Shown piece by piece: positions 1-9,027 of a stretch of 42,175 nt of DNA (its first letter is position 1; every line of letters begins with the position of its first letter). Position numbers and translations under genes: made by a program. The notes under the pieces are model-generated. The model did no database searches and was not told the DNA's origin. It saw only the letters and a program-made list of their open reading frames with translations. This DNA is from Streptosporangiaceae bacterium (lineage in GTDB: Bacteria > Actinomycetota > Actinomycetes > Streptosporangiales > Streptosporangiaceae), in contig JASHTQ010000341.1 of the NCBI GenBank assembly GCA_030040475.1, forward strand, positions 1 through 42,175. Direction: 5' to 3'.

Positions 1-431
1 GGCGCTGCTGGGCGGCGATCGAGAACCTCCGCGGGCTCGGCAAGACGATCCTGCTCACCACCCACTACCTGGACGAGGCGGAACGGCTGGCCGACAGGAT
101 CGCCATCCTCCGGGCGGGCCGCATCGAACTGGCCGGGACCCCGCACGAGGTCGCGACCCGGGCGGGCCTGGGCACGCGAATCTCGTTCACCGCGCCGTCC
201 GCGCTGCGCCGCGGGCAGATCCCGCCGCCGGGCGGGATCGAGCTGGCGATCAGCGGATCGCAGGCCGTCTGCCACACCGGTAACGCGGCCATGACCCTGC
301 GGGTGCTGCTCGCCTGGGCGGGGGAGCACCGCCTCGGTGACCTGGACGGCCTGGCCGTCACCGCCCCGCGCCTCGAAGATACCTACCTGCAGCTCACCGG
401 CGCCGCCGCCAGCGAGGCAGATCACGCATGA
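1..431 (+). CDS. ABC transporter ATP-binding protein, C-terminal part (cut by window edge)
   Basis: Only the last 142 or so residues are present. The frame (codons from base 3) carries the post-Walker-B switch region with LLTTHYLDEAERL, including the H-loop histidine that contacts ATP, followed by the RIAILRAGRI strand and the variable tail typical of DrrA-type drug or lipid export ATPases. Walker A, the signature motif and Walker B lie outside the window. It ends in TGA at 429-431, overlapping the permease ATG at 428 (ATGA), so both are translationally coupled halves of one ABC-2 exporter. The substrate cannot be told. Confidence 0.9.
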   Translation, partial: RCWAAIENLRGLGKTILLTTHYLDEAERLADRIAILRAGRIELAGTPHEVATRAGLGTRISFTAPSALRRGQIPPPGGIELAISGSQAVCHTGNAAMTLRVLLAWAGEHRLGDLDGLAVTAPRLEDTYLQLTGAAASEADHA

Positions 432-1183
432 CACGGACGATCCGCCTGGCCGGCCGGCAGGCTCTCCTCGAGCAGCGCAGCTTCTGGCGCAGTGCCGAGT
501 ACGCCCTGTTCACGTTCGTGTTTCCGCTGATGATCCTGCTGCTGATCGGGGCGGCCAACGTCGGCTCGCACCTGCCGGGGACCACCATCAAGAACACCAC
601 CGTCTTCGTGCCGGGCATCCTGGCCTTCGGCATCATCGTCGCCGCCTACGTGAACCTGGGCTCCAAGGTCGCGGTCCTGCGGCACGACGGCGTGCTCAAG
701 CGGATCAGGACCACCCCGCTGCCGTCCGGCGCCTACCTTGGCGGCCTGCTGGTGAGCACGGTCGTCACCGCGCTGCTCATCACCGCGGCAACCGGGGTGA
801 TCGGCTGGCTCGCCTTCGGCGCCGTGCCGCGGGCGGGCGAGTCGCTGGCGCTGGCCGGCGCGCTGATCCTGGGAATCGTCTGCTTCGCCTCGCTCGGCCT
901 GGCCATCAGCTCGGTCATCACGAGCGCGGAATCTGCCGGGCCGGTCGCCTACGCGAGCTTCCTCCCGATCGCGATCATCTCCGGCGTCTTCGACCCCACC
1001 TTCAGCGGCCTGCCGAGCTGGCTGTCACGGGTGGTGGCCGCGTTTCCCGTCAAGCCGCTCGCCGAGGTGCTGCAGAACGCCTACGCGGTACGCCCGTTCA
1101 CCGCCTGGGACCTGGCCAGCCTCGCCCTGTGGACCGCCGGGGGAGCGACATTCGCCGTCTGGCGCTTCCGCTGGCACAGCTAA
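428..1183 (+). CDS. ABC-2 type exporter permease (DrrB-like)
   Basis: This 251-residue membrane protein has a short basic N-terminus and six hydrophobic segments. The first is FPLMILLLIGAANVG (about 35-50), and a long charged loop with the KRIRTTPLP motif separates segments 2 and 3. That loop is typical of ABC-2 permeases, where it contacts the ATPase (family knowledge). It starts inside the stop of the ATPase gene and must form the membrane half of that exporter. Drug or lipid efflux is the usual role of this type, but nothing here gives the cargo. The gene ends 21 bases from the convergent OsmC gene and I see no strong hairpin between them. Confidence 0.9.
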   Translation: MTRTIRLAGRQALLEQRSFWRSAEYALFTFVFPLMILLLIGAANVGSHLPGTTIKNTTVFVPGILAFGIIVAAYVNLGSKVAVLRHDGVLKRIRTTPLPSGAYLGGLLVSTVVTALLITAATGVIGWLAFGAVPRAGESLALAGALILGIVCFASLGLAISSVITSAESAGPVAYASFLPIAIISGVFDPTFSGLPSWLSRVVAAFPVKPLAEVLQNAYAVRPFTAWDLASLALWTAGGATFAVWRFRWHS

Positions 1184-1204
1184 CCAGGAGGGCGGGCGGC
1201 GTCG

Positions 1205-1630
1205 TCACTCGATCCTGATGGCGATCGGCGTGCCGATCTCGACGGTCCGCGACACCGTGCACAGCCGGTCGTGTGACTTCTTGGCGGCGTCCGGCAGCAG
1301 CGCCCGCGCCCTGTCGCCGGCCTCGCCGTCGGGGAACCGGACGCGGAAGGTCACCGCCAGGCCGGCGAGGTGATTGCCCGCCTCGTCGCGGACCTTCTCC
1401 GCCTCGATGACGACCTCGAACGAGTCGGGCTCGGCCCGGCGCGAGGTGAGCAGGTCCACGTCGACCGCCGTGCAGCCGCCGATCGCGACGAGCAGCAACT
1501 CCACCGGGGTGAAGTCGGTCCCCGCCCCGGTGCCGATATCGATCCGGCCGCCGCGGACGTTGCTGGCCGTGTACCTGCTGTTCTCGATGCGCTCGAGCCG
1601 GACGCTGCGGTGATCGGATTCTGTCGCCAT
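1205..1630 (-). CDS. OsmC family peroxidase-like protein
   Basis: This 141-residue protein matches the OsmC/Ohr fold, thiol peroxidases that reduce organic hydroperoxides in the cytosol. The two redox cysteines are visible: C53 in VAIGGCTAVD at the start of the central helix and C124 in SHDRLCTVSR. The phrase DFTPVELLLVAIGG before C53 is the family hallmark. I chose the ATG at 1630 because the 140 residues after it are a complete OsmC; the frame stays open far upstream only because it is antisense to the next gene. The 90 bases to the divergent fusion gene at 1721 must hold both promoters. OsmC subfamily and substrate are not resolved. Confidence 0.88.
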   Translation of the reverse strand: MATESDHRSVRLERIENSRYTASNVRGGRIDIGTGAGTDFTPVELLLVAIGGCTAVDVDLLTSRRAEPDSFEVVIEAEKVRDEAGNHLAGLAVTFRVRFPDGEAGDRARALLPDAAKKSHDRLCTVSRTVEIGTPIAIRIE

Positions 1631-1720
1631 GCCGTCAACACTGCCACAGGGCCGCCGGGACGCCGATGCCGCCGTGACAGAATGGGCCGGTGGTGAACCG
1701 AAGGCCACGGTCGCGCTGAC

Positions 1721-3688
1721 GTGGAAGGCGGCGGCCCCTCGATAACCGCCCAGCGGGTGGCGGCGCACCGGCTCGGGTTCGCCAGGGTGCCCGCCCCCTA
1801 CGGCGATCCCGCCGCGGACGAGGCCCTGGCCGTCGACGTCACCGGCGGGCAGCAGGCCCCGGAAGGCCGGATGAGGGACTACCTCGCCGCGCGGACCAGG
1901 TTCTTCGACCAGGCCGTGGTCGGCGCATTGCGCCGCGGCGTGGACCAGGTCGTCATCGGCGCGGCAGGCTACGACGGCCGCGCCCTGCGGTACGCCAAGC
2001 CCGGCGTCCGCTGGTTCGAGGTGGACCATCCCGCGACGCAGCAGGACAAGAGGGAGCGGGTGGCGCGCCTGCGCCTCGCCGCCGGCCAGGTGCGGTTCGT
2101 TCCGGCCGACTTCACCCGTGACCCGATCGCGGACCTGCTGCGGGAAGCCGGACTCGACGCCGGCAAGCCGGCCCTGTTCCTCCTGGAAGGGGTCGCGGTC
2201 TACCTGGAACGGCCGGTCCTCGACACCGTCTTGAGCCAGTTCCGCAAGGTCGCGGGCGCGGGCAGCCGCCTGGCGATCAGCGTGTCGCTGTCCGGAGGCG
2301 ACGAGGCCGCCCGGGCCCGCTTCCATGCCTGGGTCGCCTCCGTGGGCGAGCCCGCCAGGACCACCCTGGACGCCGCCGAGGCCGAGGAGGTTCTCGCCCG
2401 CGCCGGATGGCTCCTGGCCGACCGCGATCCCGACGACCACGAAGCGGCGGCCGTCGCCAGCCGGCGCCGCTCGGCGGGCCTGCTCACCGCGGACACCGGC
2501 CGGGCTGTCCGCGCCCAGCCGCGGACAGCCGCGCCCCGCTCCCGCGCGGCCAGCCCGCAACCCCAGCCCCAGTCCCAGCCCCAGTCTCCTGGTGCCCTCT
2601 CCCTGTCGGTCCTGCTGTCCCAGGCGTTCGTCGCGTTCACGATCGAGTTCGACAACGAGGCCGAGCACCGTCTCCCGCACCGCACCACGAACTTCGGGGT
2701 ATCGGGCGACGGCGGCGGGCCCTGGCTGGTCTCGATGGCCATGTGGGAGACCTGCATGCGCTTCGTCGGCGAGGACCCCGTTACCGTCGCCGAACTTGAG
2801 GCCCTCGCCCGGACGCCGACCAACCTGGATGGCATGCGCCGCTGGAGCTACATCACCGTCGACGGCGCGGCCAGCAGGACCTACAAGACCCGCCCGGGGC
2901 GCGGCGCCGTCCTCCGCGCCACCGCCAAGGGCCTGCGGGCCCGGCAGACCTGGCTGCCGATGGCCGGCCTCATCGAGCAGCGCTGGCTCGAGCGCTTCGG
3001 CGCCGACCAGATGGCCCGGCTCAGGGGCTGCCTGTCAACGCTGGTCCGCGAGCTCGACCCGGGTCTGCCCGACTGCCTGCCGATCCTGGGCGCGAACCTG
3101 CTGTCCCGAGGCCCCGACCCCGGGCTCCCGCCCCGTCCGCAGCCCGAGGATCCCGCCGCGCTGCCGCTGTCGGCGCTGCTGTCCAGGGTCCTGCTCTCGT
3201 TCGCGGTCGAGTACGAGCAAGGGTCGTCGCTGTCGCTCGCGACCAGCGCGAACCTGCTGCGCGTGCTGGACTCCGACGGCATCCGCCCGCGCGACATCCC
3301 GCTCCTGACCGGGATCTCGAAGGAGGCCGCCAGCTGGGCGCTCGGTGTCCTGTCCCGGGCCGGCCTCGCCACCGAGGTGCCCGACCCGGCCGCGAGCCGC
3401 GGCAAGATCGCCCGCCTTACCGCCCGCGGCCTGCGCGCGCAGGCCACCTACCACGAGGTCCTCGAAGCGGTCGAGCGGCACTGGCAGGCCCGCTACGGCC
3501 GGGACGCCATCGGTGCCCTCCGCAGCGCCCTTGAGGCCCTGGCCACGAGCGCCGACGGCGGGCCACCGCCGCTCCTGCGTGCCCTGGAGCCCTACCCGGA
3601 CAACTGGCGGGCGCAGGTCCGCCTCCCGGCCACCCTGCCCCACTACCCGATGGTCCTGCACCGTGGCGGCTACCCCGACGGCAGCTGA
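1721..3688 (+). CDS. SAM-dependent methyltransferase fused to two winged-helix-like domains
   Basis: This is a 655-residue three-part protein. Residues 1-265 resemble the TIGR00027/leucine carboxyl methyltransferase family: [28 protein letters not shown] (SAM loop), [10 protein letters not shown] with the acidic residue for SAM, and [12 protein letters not shown] Pro-Gln-Ser linker follows (about 275-291, [12 protein letters not shown]). Then come two related units starting [12 protein letters not shown] (292) and [12 protein letters not shown] (about 485); the second contains a MarR-like helix-turn-helix and wing ([22 protein letters not shown]). The start is GTG 1721, since earlier in-frame codons hit a stop. 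The 3' end overlaps convergent recQ by 19 bases. DNA binding is inferred. The usual forms of both parts are separate proteins, so the fusion is unusual. Confidence 0.82.
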   Translation: MEGGGPSITAQRVAAHRLGFARVPAPYGDPAADEALAVDVTGGQQAPEGRMRDYLAARTRFFDQAVVGALRRGVDQVVIGAAGYDGRALRYAKPGVRWFEVDHPATQQDKRERVARLRLAAGQVRFVPADFTRDPIADLLREAGLDAGKPALFLLEGVAVYLERPVLDTVLSQFRKVAGAGSRLAISVSLSGGDEAARARFHAWVASVGEPARTTLDAAEAEEVLARAGWLLADRDPDDHEAAAVASRRRSAGLLTADTGRAVRAQPRTAAPRSRAASPQPQPQSQPQSPGALSLSVLLSQAFVAFTIEFDNEAEHRLPHRTTNFGVSGDGGGPWLVSMAMWETCMRFVGEDPVTVAELEALARTPTNLDGMRRWSYITVDGAASRTYKTRPGRGAVLRATAKGLRARQTWLPMAGLIEQRWLERFGADQMARLRGCLSTLVRELDPGLPDCLPILGANLLSRGPDPGLPPRPQPEDPAALPLSALLSRVLLSFAVEYEQGSSLSLATSANLLRVLDSDGIRPRDIPLLTGISKEAASWALGVLSRAGLATEVPDPAASRGKIARLTARGLRAQATYHEVLEAVERHWQARYGRDAIGALRSALEALATSADGGPPPLLRALEPYPDNWRAQVRLPATLPHYPMVLHRGGYPDGS

Positions 3689-5655
3689 CCGCCGGAGTCG
3701 TCCGAACCAGGGTCTTCGTCCGCGAGCAGGTCCAGGATCTGCTGGCCGTAGCGGGCCAGCTTGGTCTCCCCGACGCCGTTCACCATGGCCAGCCCGGCAA
3801 GCGTCGACGGGGGCGAGGCGGCGATCTGCGCCAGGGTCGAGTCGTGGAAGATCACGTACGGCGGCACGCCCTGCTCCTTGGCGCTGCCGGTTCGCCAGGC
3901 ACGCAACCGCTCGAACACCGCCGCCGCCTGCGGCGTCAGGTCACCCGCCGTCATCCGCCTGGACCCGCCCTCCGAACCTCCCGCCGCCACGCCGCCGCCG
4001 GCCCGCCCCGGTACGCTCCCGGCACCTGCCCGCCCAGCCCCGCTCCCGGCACCGGGACGCCCGCCGCGTCCGCCGGAAACCCCGGCAGCCGCGGGCACCG
4101 GCCGCGGCGCATCCCGGCGCAGCAGCACCTTCCGCTCCCCGCGCAGCACCTCTCCGCTCAGCTCGGTAAGGCCCAGCGTCCCGTGCTCGCCCTTGACCGC
4201 GAGCAGCCCGGAGGCGAGCAGCTGCCGCACCACCCCGCGCCACTCCGCCTCGCGCAGCTCGGTGCCGACGCCGAACGTCGACAGCGTGTCGTGCCGGTAG
4301 GACAGGACCTTCGGCGTCTGCTTCCCCAGCAGGATGTCGATCGGCTGCCCGGCGCCGAACGACGGGCCGTTCAGCCGTCCCAGCCGCACCACGGTGGACA
4401 GCAGCTTCTGCGCCGCCACGGTCCCGTCCCAGACCGAGGGCGGTGACAGGCAGGTGTCGCAGTTGCCGCACGCGCCGGCGTAGGACTCGCCGAAGTACCC
4501 GAGCATCTGCGCGCGCCGGCAGCCGGCCGTCTCGCACAGCGCGAGCATCGCGTCCAGGTGGGCGACAAGCCGCCTGCGGTGCGCCAGGTCGCCCTCGGAC
4601 TCGTCGATCATCCGCCGCAGCTGCACCACGTCCGCGAGCCCGTAGGTCAGCCACGCGGTGGCGGGCGCGCCGTCGCGCCCGGCCCGCCCGGTCTCCTGGT
4701 AGTAGCCCTCGACCGACCTGGGCAGGTCGAGGTGCGCGACGAAGCGGACGTCCGGCTTGTCGATGCCCATCCCGAAGGCGATCGTGGCCACGATGATCAG
4801 CCCGTCCTCGCGCAGGAACCGCGCCTGGTTCTGCGCCCGGGTCCGCGAGTCGAGCCCGGCGTGGTACGGCAGGGCGACCAGGCCCTCCGCGCACAGGAAG
4901 TCCGCGGTCTTCTCCACCGAGGCGCGCGACAGGCAGTAGACGATGCCCGCCTCGCCGCGATGCTCGGTCCGCAGCAGCCGCAGCAGCTGCCGCTTCGGCT
5001 CGTTCTTCGGCTCGATCCGGTAGCTGATGTTCGGCCGGTCGAAGCTGGCCACGAAGTGCCGTGCCGCGCCCAGCGCCAGCCGCGCGGCGATCTCGGCGCG
5101 CGTCGCGGCGGTCGCCGTGGCCGTCACCGCGATCCGCGGCACCGCGGGCCAGCGCTCGTGCAGGACGGAAAGCCCCAGGTAGTCCGGTCGGAAGTCGTGC
5201 CCCCACTGGGCCACGCAGTGCGCCTCGTCGATGGCGAACAGGGAGATGGTGCCGCGGTCCAGCAGCCGCAGCGTGGACTCGGCGCGCAGCCGTTCCGGCG
5301 CGAGGTAGAGCAGGTCGAGCTTGCCGTCGAGGAACGCGTACTCGACGCCGCGCCGCGAATCGGGATCCTGGGTCGAGTTCAGGAAATCCGCCCTGACGCC
5401 GAGCAGCCGCAGCGCGTCGACCTGGTCCTGCATCAGCGCGATCAGCGGCGAGATGACCACCCCGGTGCCGTCCCTGACCAGCGCGGGGATCTGGTAGCAC
5501 AGCGACTTGCCGCTGCCCGTCGGCATCAGCGCGACCGCGTCGCCGCCGGCGCACAGGTGCTCGATGATCTCCTGCTGCTCGCCGCGGAACGAGTCGTACC
5601 CGAAGACGCGGCGCAGCACCTCGGCCGCGGCGTCGCTGATCTGCGCCCCAGTCAC
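3670..5655 (-). CDS. recQ: ATP-dependent DNA helicase RecQ
   Basis: This 661-residue superfamily 2 3'-to-5' DNA helicase acts in recombination and stalled-fork repair. Motif 0 is FRGEQQEII (23-31), Walker A is MPTGSGKS (44-51), and the DEAH box is 143-146, followed by the aromatic-rich loop after [13 protein letters not shown]. Motif III is VTATAT and motif VI is [10 protein letters not shown]. Four zinc cysteines follow in the CRRAQ...CGNCDTC stretch, then the RQC winged helix. A Gly/Ala-rich linker of about 50 residues (about 520-570) leads to a C-terminal HRDC domain (VFERLRAWR to ILDLL). It lies 25 bases after the AAA ATPase gene on the same strand, so co-transcription is likely. Confidence 0.95.
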   Translation of the reverse strand: MTGAQISDAAAEVLRRVFGYDSFRGEQQEIIEHLCAGGDAVALMPTGSGKSLCYQIPALVRDGTGVVISPLIALMQDQVDALRLLGVRADFLNSTQDPDSRRGVEYAFLDGKLDLLYLAPERLRAESTLRLLDRGTISLFAIDEAHCVAQWGHDFRPDYLGLSVLHERWPAVPRIAVTATATAATRAEIAARLALGAARHFVASFDRPNISYRIEPKNEPKRQLLRLLRTEHRGEAGIVYCLSRASVEKTADFLCAEGLVALPYHAGLDSRTRAQNQARFLREDGLIIVATIAFGMGIDKPDVRFVAHLDLPRSVEGYYQETGRAGRDGAPATAWLTYGLADVVQLRRMIDESEGDLAHRRRLVAHLDAMLALCETAGCRRAQMLGYFGESYAGACGNCDTCLSPPSVWDGTVAAQKLLSTVVRLGRLNGPSFGAGQPIDILLGKQTPKVLSYRHDTLSTFGVGTELREAEWRGVVRQLLASGLLAVKGEHGTLGLTELSGEVLRGERKVLLRRDAPRPVPAAAGVSGGRGGRPGAGSGAGRAGAGSVPGRAGGGVAAGGSEGGSRRMTAGDLTPQAAAVFERLRAWRTGSAKEQGVPPYVIFHDSTLAQIAASPPSTLAGLAMVNGVGETKLARYGQQILDLLADEDPGSDDSGGQLPSG

Positions 5656-5680
5656 GCCGCGAGTCTACGGCGCGCCGGCG

Positions 5681-6433
5681 TCATAACGGGCCGGAGAAGA
5701 AATGCCGGAAAAACGACCGCGGGTCGCGCATGAACTGCCGCCACGCGACCACCAGGTCCAGCTCGTCCCAGCTGGCCGGGCGGATGCCCCAGGCGCCGAG
5801 CTCGAGCAGGCGGGCGCCTGGCACCGCCGCGAGGACGGGGGAGTGCGTGGCCACGACCAGCTGCGACCCGGCGGCGGCCAGGTCGTGCAGCGTCGCGGCC
5901 AGCCCGAGGCAGGCGGTGAAGGACAGCGGCGCGTCCGGCTCGTCCATGAGGTAGAAGCCGGTCGCGTTCACCCGGGTGCGCAGGATCTCGAGGAACCCCT
6001 CGCCGTGGCTCAGCTCGTGCAGCCGCTCCGGCACCCGGCCCGGATTCTCCTCCAGGTAGGAGTACAGCAGGTGCATCGTGTCGGCGCGCAGGAAATAGGA
6101 CCACCGGGGCCGAGCCCCGCGCACCACGGTCAGCCCGGAGCCGATGCCTGGCTCGCTGGGCCTGACCTGGAACGTCTTGGCCAGCGCCGAACCGCCCTGC
6201 GGGTTCAGCCCGTAGGCCTCCGCAAGCGTCTCCACGACCGTCGACTTCCCCGACCCGTTCTCTCCCACCAGCACGGTCAGCCCCGCAGGCAGCTCTAGCC
6301 CCTCCCGGAACAACTGGCCCACGGCGGGGACGCTCGCGGGCCAGCGACCCACGTCGACGTGGAAGCCCGCGGCGGGCCGGAACATCCGTACCGGCCTGGC
6401 GTCCCATTCCTCGGCAACCGTCCTGCTCCCCAT
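5681..6433 (-). CDS. AAA family ATPase (COG3910-like, SMC/ABC-type nucleotide fold)
   Basis: This is a small stand-alone ATPase of the predicted COG3910/AAA_21 type. Visible are Walker A VGENGSGKST, an ABC-signature-like segment LHELSHGEGF, Walker B GFYLMDEPDAPLS, and the switch histidine in VVATHSPVL. It has no membrane segment or coiled-coil arms, so it is not a transporter or SMC. Its role is unknown. The short gap to recQ suggests a repair-linked operon, which is inference. The start is uncertain: ATG 6433 is given, ATG 6481 and ATG 6385 are alternatives, and none has a good ribosome site. An AT-rich CATATAAG block at 6431-6438 may be the promoter region shared with the divergent gene. 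Confidence 0.8.
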   Translation of the reverse strand: MGSRTVAEEWDARPVRMFRPAAGFHVDVGRWPASVPAVGQLFREGLELPAGLTVLVGENGSGKSTVVETLAEAYGLNPQGGSALAKTFQVRPSEPGIGSGLTVVRGARPRWSYFLRADTMHLLYSYLEENPGRVPERLHELSHGEGFLEILRTRVNATGFYLMDEPDAPLSFTACLGLAATLHDLAAAGSQLVVATHSPVLAAVPGARLLELGAWGIRPASWDELDLVVAWRQFMRDPRSFFRHFFSGPL

Positions 6434-6489
6434 ATAAGAGCAATTCTGGCCGAACGAGCAGTGGTGCGCCCCCCAGGTCATGCACTACG

Positions 6490-7104
6490 GTGCCGAGGGT
6501 GGACGCCACCCTTGCCGACCGCCTCATCATCAGGGACGTCGTGGAGACCTGGGCGAACGCCAGGGACTCGGGGGACTGGGAGGCCTTCAGGGCCTGCTGG
6601 CACGACGACGGCTACATGATGGCGACCTGGTTCCAGGGCCCGAAAGAGGACTTCATCAGGGTCAGCCAGGAGGGCGTGGCCAGGGGCGTCAACATCCTGC
6701 ACTACACCGGCGGCTGCCGGATCGCGCTGCACGGCACGCGGGCCATCGCGCAGACCAGGATGACGATCATGCAGCGCGGCCCGGTCGACGGCGTGCTGTG
6801 CGACGTGTCCTGCATCGGCCGGTTCTACGACTTCTTCGAGCAGCGAGACGGCCGGTGGGCGATCGTGCTGCGGCAGCCCATCTACGAGAAGGACCGGCTC
6901 GACCCCGTCGACCCGGCCGTCACGCTCGCCCTGGACCCCGAGGTGCTGGCCCGCTACCCGGAGGGCTACAGGTACCTGGCCTACCTCCAGGTTCAGGCCG
7001 GCTACCCGGTCAAGCCCGACATGCCGGGCGTCCGCGGCCCCGAGGTCGAGCGTCTCTACGAGCGCGGCGCCGCCTGGCTGCGCGGCGAGCCGCTCAGCCG
7101 CTAA
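6490..7104 (+). CDS. SnoaL-like / NTF2-fold protein
   Basis: This 204-residue protein begins with ADRLIIRDVVETWANARDSGDWEAFRACWHDDGYM, the usual first helices and strand of SnoaL_4/NTF2-like domains. These are cone-shaped alpha+beta barrels that bind small hydrophobic ligands or catalyse cyclisation, isomerisation or hydroxylation. The rest (DVSCIGRFYDFFEQRDGRWAI) gives the last barrel strands, and a 50-residue tail extends beyond the usual domain. GTG 6490 is given; GTG 6499 in the same frame is equally possible. Its 3' end overlaps the convergent rhaI/rhaB chimera by 11 bases. No enzyme partner sits beside it, so the substrate is unknown. Confidence 0.72.
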   Translation: MPRVDATLADRLIIRDVVETWANARDSGDWEAFRACWHDDGYMMATWFQGPKEDFIRVSQEGVARGVNILHYTGGCRIALHGTRAIAQTRMTIMQRGPVDGVLCDVSCIGRFYDFFEQRDGRWAIVLRQPIYEKDRLDPVDPAVTLALDPEVLARYPEGYRYLAYLQVQAGYPVKPDMPGVRGPEVERLYERGAAWLRGEPLSR

Positions 7105-8308
7105 GCCGCTGCTGCGCCGAGGCCCAGGCGGCGGCGTTACCCGACGGCGTGTAACGGCGCTGCGGCTGCGTGGCCCGCAGGGCGCGCAGGCCGGCCAGGT
7201 CGCCGGGGCCGCGCCCAGCGCGTCCCTGGACGAGCACGTTGCCGAGGGCGGTGGCTTCGGCAGGCCCGGCGATCACCGGGAGCTCGCAGGCGTCCGCGGT
7301 GAGCTGGCAGAGCAGCGCGTTGCGGGTCCCGCCGCCGACGATGTGCACCACGTCCGCGTGCCGGCCGCTCAGCGCCTGGGCCGCGCGGATCGTGCGCCGG
7401 TAGGCCAGCGCCAGGCTGTCCAGGATGCAGCGCACCGTCTGGGCAGGTCGCCGAGCGAGGCACCCGGCCAGCGGCGCATGCTCTCCTGCAGCAGCCTTGA
7501 CCACCTCGTGCATGATGCGGAAGAGCTGGAACGGGTCGGCGGCGCCGACCATGAGGTCGTCGTCGGCGTAGAAGCGGCTGTTGAAGTCGAACCCGCCCAG
7601 CCGGCCGGCCCGCAGCAGCAGCGCCACGATGAACTCGATGTTGGTGCCCGGCGCGTGGTGGCCGGTGTCCACCACTACCTGGGCCTTGTGGCCGAGCGCC
7701 TGGCAGTGCAGCAGGCTGGTGCCCAAGTCGGGCACGTCGGTGGTGTAGAAGGAGGGCTCGAACAGCTTGTACTCAAGCAGCATCCGCTGGCCTTCCGCCA
7801 GCCTGGCGTAGACCGCCTGCAGCGCCTCGGCCAGGCGGTCCTGCCTGGCCGCGATGTCGTCCTGGCCCGGGTAGTTCGTGCCGTCGGCGAACCACAGCTT
7901 GAGGTCACGCGATCCGCTGGCGTCCATCACGTCGACGCATGCAAGCAGGTGGCGGAGCGCCTTCTCGCGCACCCTGGGGTCGGGGTTGCAGACGCTGCCC
8001 AGCTTGTAGTCGTCGTCCTGGAACACGTTGGCGTTGACGGTGCCGATCCTGATCCCGTGGCCGCGGGCGTAGGCGGCCAGCTCGGCGTAGTCGTCCACCC
8101 TGTCCCACGGGATGTGCACGGCCATGCTGGGCGCGACGCCGGTGAACCGGTGCACCTGCGCCGCGTCGTCGGCCTTCTCCCACGGGGTCCTGGGCACCCC
8201 CGGCTGGCCGAACACCTTGAACCGCGTTCCTGTGGTCCCGAACGCCCGGCAGGGCAGCTCGATCTCGTGCTGTCTCAGCGCTGTCTTGACTGCGGTCAGG
8301 TCACGCAT
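7094..8308 (-). pseudogene. rhaI-rhaB: In-frame deletion chimera: L-rhamnose isomerase N-part joined to rhamnulokinase C-part
   Basis: The 404-codon frame is uninterrupted but is two enzymes. Residues 1 to about 272 are L-rhamnose isomerase of the RhaI/TIGR02635 type: metal-site regions around E179 (MLLEYKLFEP), D214/H217 (VVVDTGHHAPG) and D249/D251 (FYADDDL), then ADPFQLFRIMHEVVK. From about residue 285 it is the FGGY-kinase C-terminal end of rhamnulokinase: TVRCILDSLALAYRR, VHIVGGGTRN, LLCQLTADAC, AGPAEATALGNVLVQ. The switch lies at about 7455-7500. The isomerase loses its C-terminal third and the kinase its whole sugar-binding domain, so neither activity is expected. An intervening rhaD gene, usual in this operon order, would have gone with the deletion. 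Confidence 0.85.
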
Positions 8309-8374
8309 TTCCGGTTCATCTCCACTTCGGTTAAAACGTCCCGCGCCCTCGCGCGGGCCACCATGGCTGGCGGG

Positions 8375-8573
8375 TCAGTCCAGGCGGAAGATCTCGGCGA
8401 TCCGGCCGAATCCCTGATCGAGCGGCCGCCCGTTCGGTTCGGCGAAACAGGGCGCTATCTCGGCCCGCCTCGCGCAGCGCGGCCAGCACCTCCGGCCAGA
8501 CCCGCTGGTGCCGCTCCCGGTACTCCTCCAGCCGCTCGGCCCTCACCCGCCCCACAAAGCAGACCCTCTCCAT
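8375..8573 (-). pseudogene. rhaM: L-rhamnose mutarotase (RhaM) with internal frameshifting deletion
   Basis: From ATG 8573 the frame reads MERVCFVGRVRAERLEEYRE and on to VLAALREAGR, the first 37 or so residues of rhamnose mutarotase, which interconverts the anomers of L-rhamnose. It then turns into nonsense. In the next frame, from about 8464 to the TGA at 8375-8377, the sequence encodes AEIAPCFAEPNGRPLDQGFG followed by RIAEIFRLD, a normal RhaM C-terminus. Together about 66 of the usual 105 or so residues remain, so roughly 40 codons have been lost and the frame changed at about 8459-8470. It sits between the transporter remnant and the rhaI/rhaB chimera, the expected operon position. Confidence 0.82.
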
Positions 8574-8594
8574 GGCTGCCTACCCTTTGATCCA

Positions 8595-8647
8595 GGATCG
8601 TGGGTCTTTACCTCCGCTATAAGGGAAGTAAAGACCCACGGTGATCC
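8595..8647. repeat. Palindromic dispersed element, copy A
   Basis: A perfect 13-base inverted pair, CGTGGGTCTTTAC (8599-8611) and GTAAAGACCCACG (8628-8640), encloses a 16-base centre with CTATAAGGG. An outer GGAT/ATCC pair extends it to 8595-8647. The same layout, with GATCGTGGGTC, a 26-base core and GACCCACG, recurs at 40872-40919. It lies between the rhaS remnant and rhaM. It could serve as a hairpin terminator for the rhaS transcript but lacks a T-run, and the second copy argues for a repeat family (REP- or MITE-like). Confidence 0.75.
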
Positions 8648-8655
8648 GGCTTGTG

Positions 8656-8982
8656 TCAGAAGTTGAAGTTGTTGATGTTGGCGGCGTCGAAGACGTAGGG
8701 CGGGCCGAGCAGGACCGTGCTGTCCGCGCCGACGGTGAACGAGCCGAGCTTGCCGGCCGTGAACGTCTGGCCCGCCGCCCCGGTGATCTTGCCGGAGGCC
8801 AGCTCGACCGCCGCGTACGCGGCCAGGTAGCCGAGGTCGGCCGGGTTCCACCGCTCGAACGACACGACCGTCCCGTCCGAGACGTACTTCTTCATCTCAT
8901 CGGGAGTGCCGAGCCCGGTCAGCGCGATCTTGCCCCGGTACTTGGCGGTGTCGAGGACGGCCGCCGCGGCCGTGATCCTGTG
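8656..8982 (-). pseudogene. rhaS: Rhamnose ABC transporter substrate-binding protein, C-terminal remnant
   Basis: About 109 codons encode ITAAAAVLDTAKYRGKIALT, TPDEMKKYVSDGTVVSFERW, NPADLGYLAAYAAVELASGK, QTFTAGKLG and TVLLGPPYVFDAANINNFNF, followed by a stop. This is the C-terminal third of a periplasmic-type sugar-binding protein of the rhamnose transporter family (TIGR02637-like). The signal peptide and first lobe are missing. Upstream of about 8983 the frame has no homology and runs antisense through the LacI remnant, so the gene was cut by a deletion. The symbol follows the sugar-transport usage, not the E. coli regulator. With only one lobe left it cannot bind sugar or work in transport. 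Confidence 0.8.
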
Positions 8983-9027
8983 CAACTCCGATGAGGCGGA
9001 CGACAAGGAACGCAGGTACCTGCGCGT

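Noticed and set aside
2200..2835. Long antisense frames over the methyltransferase fusion and similar frames elsewhere
   Set aside because: Typical shadow frames of high-GC coding DNA; no conserved motifs.
8309..8374. GC-rich CCCGCG/CGCGGG hairpin between rhaM and the chimera
   Set aside because: Short and expected by chance at this GC content.
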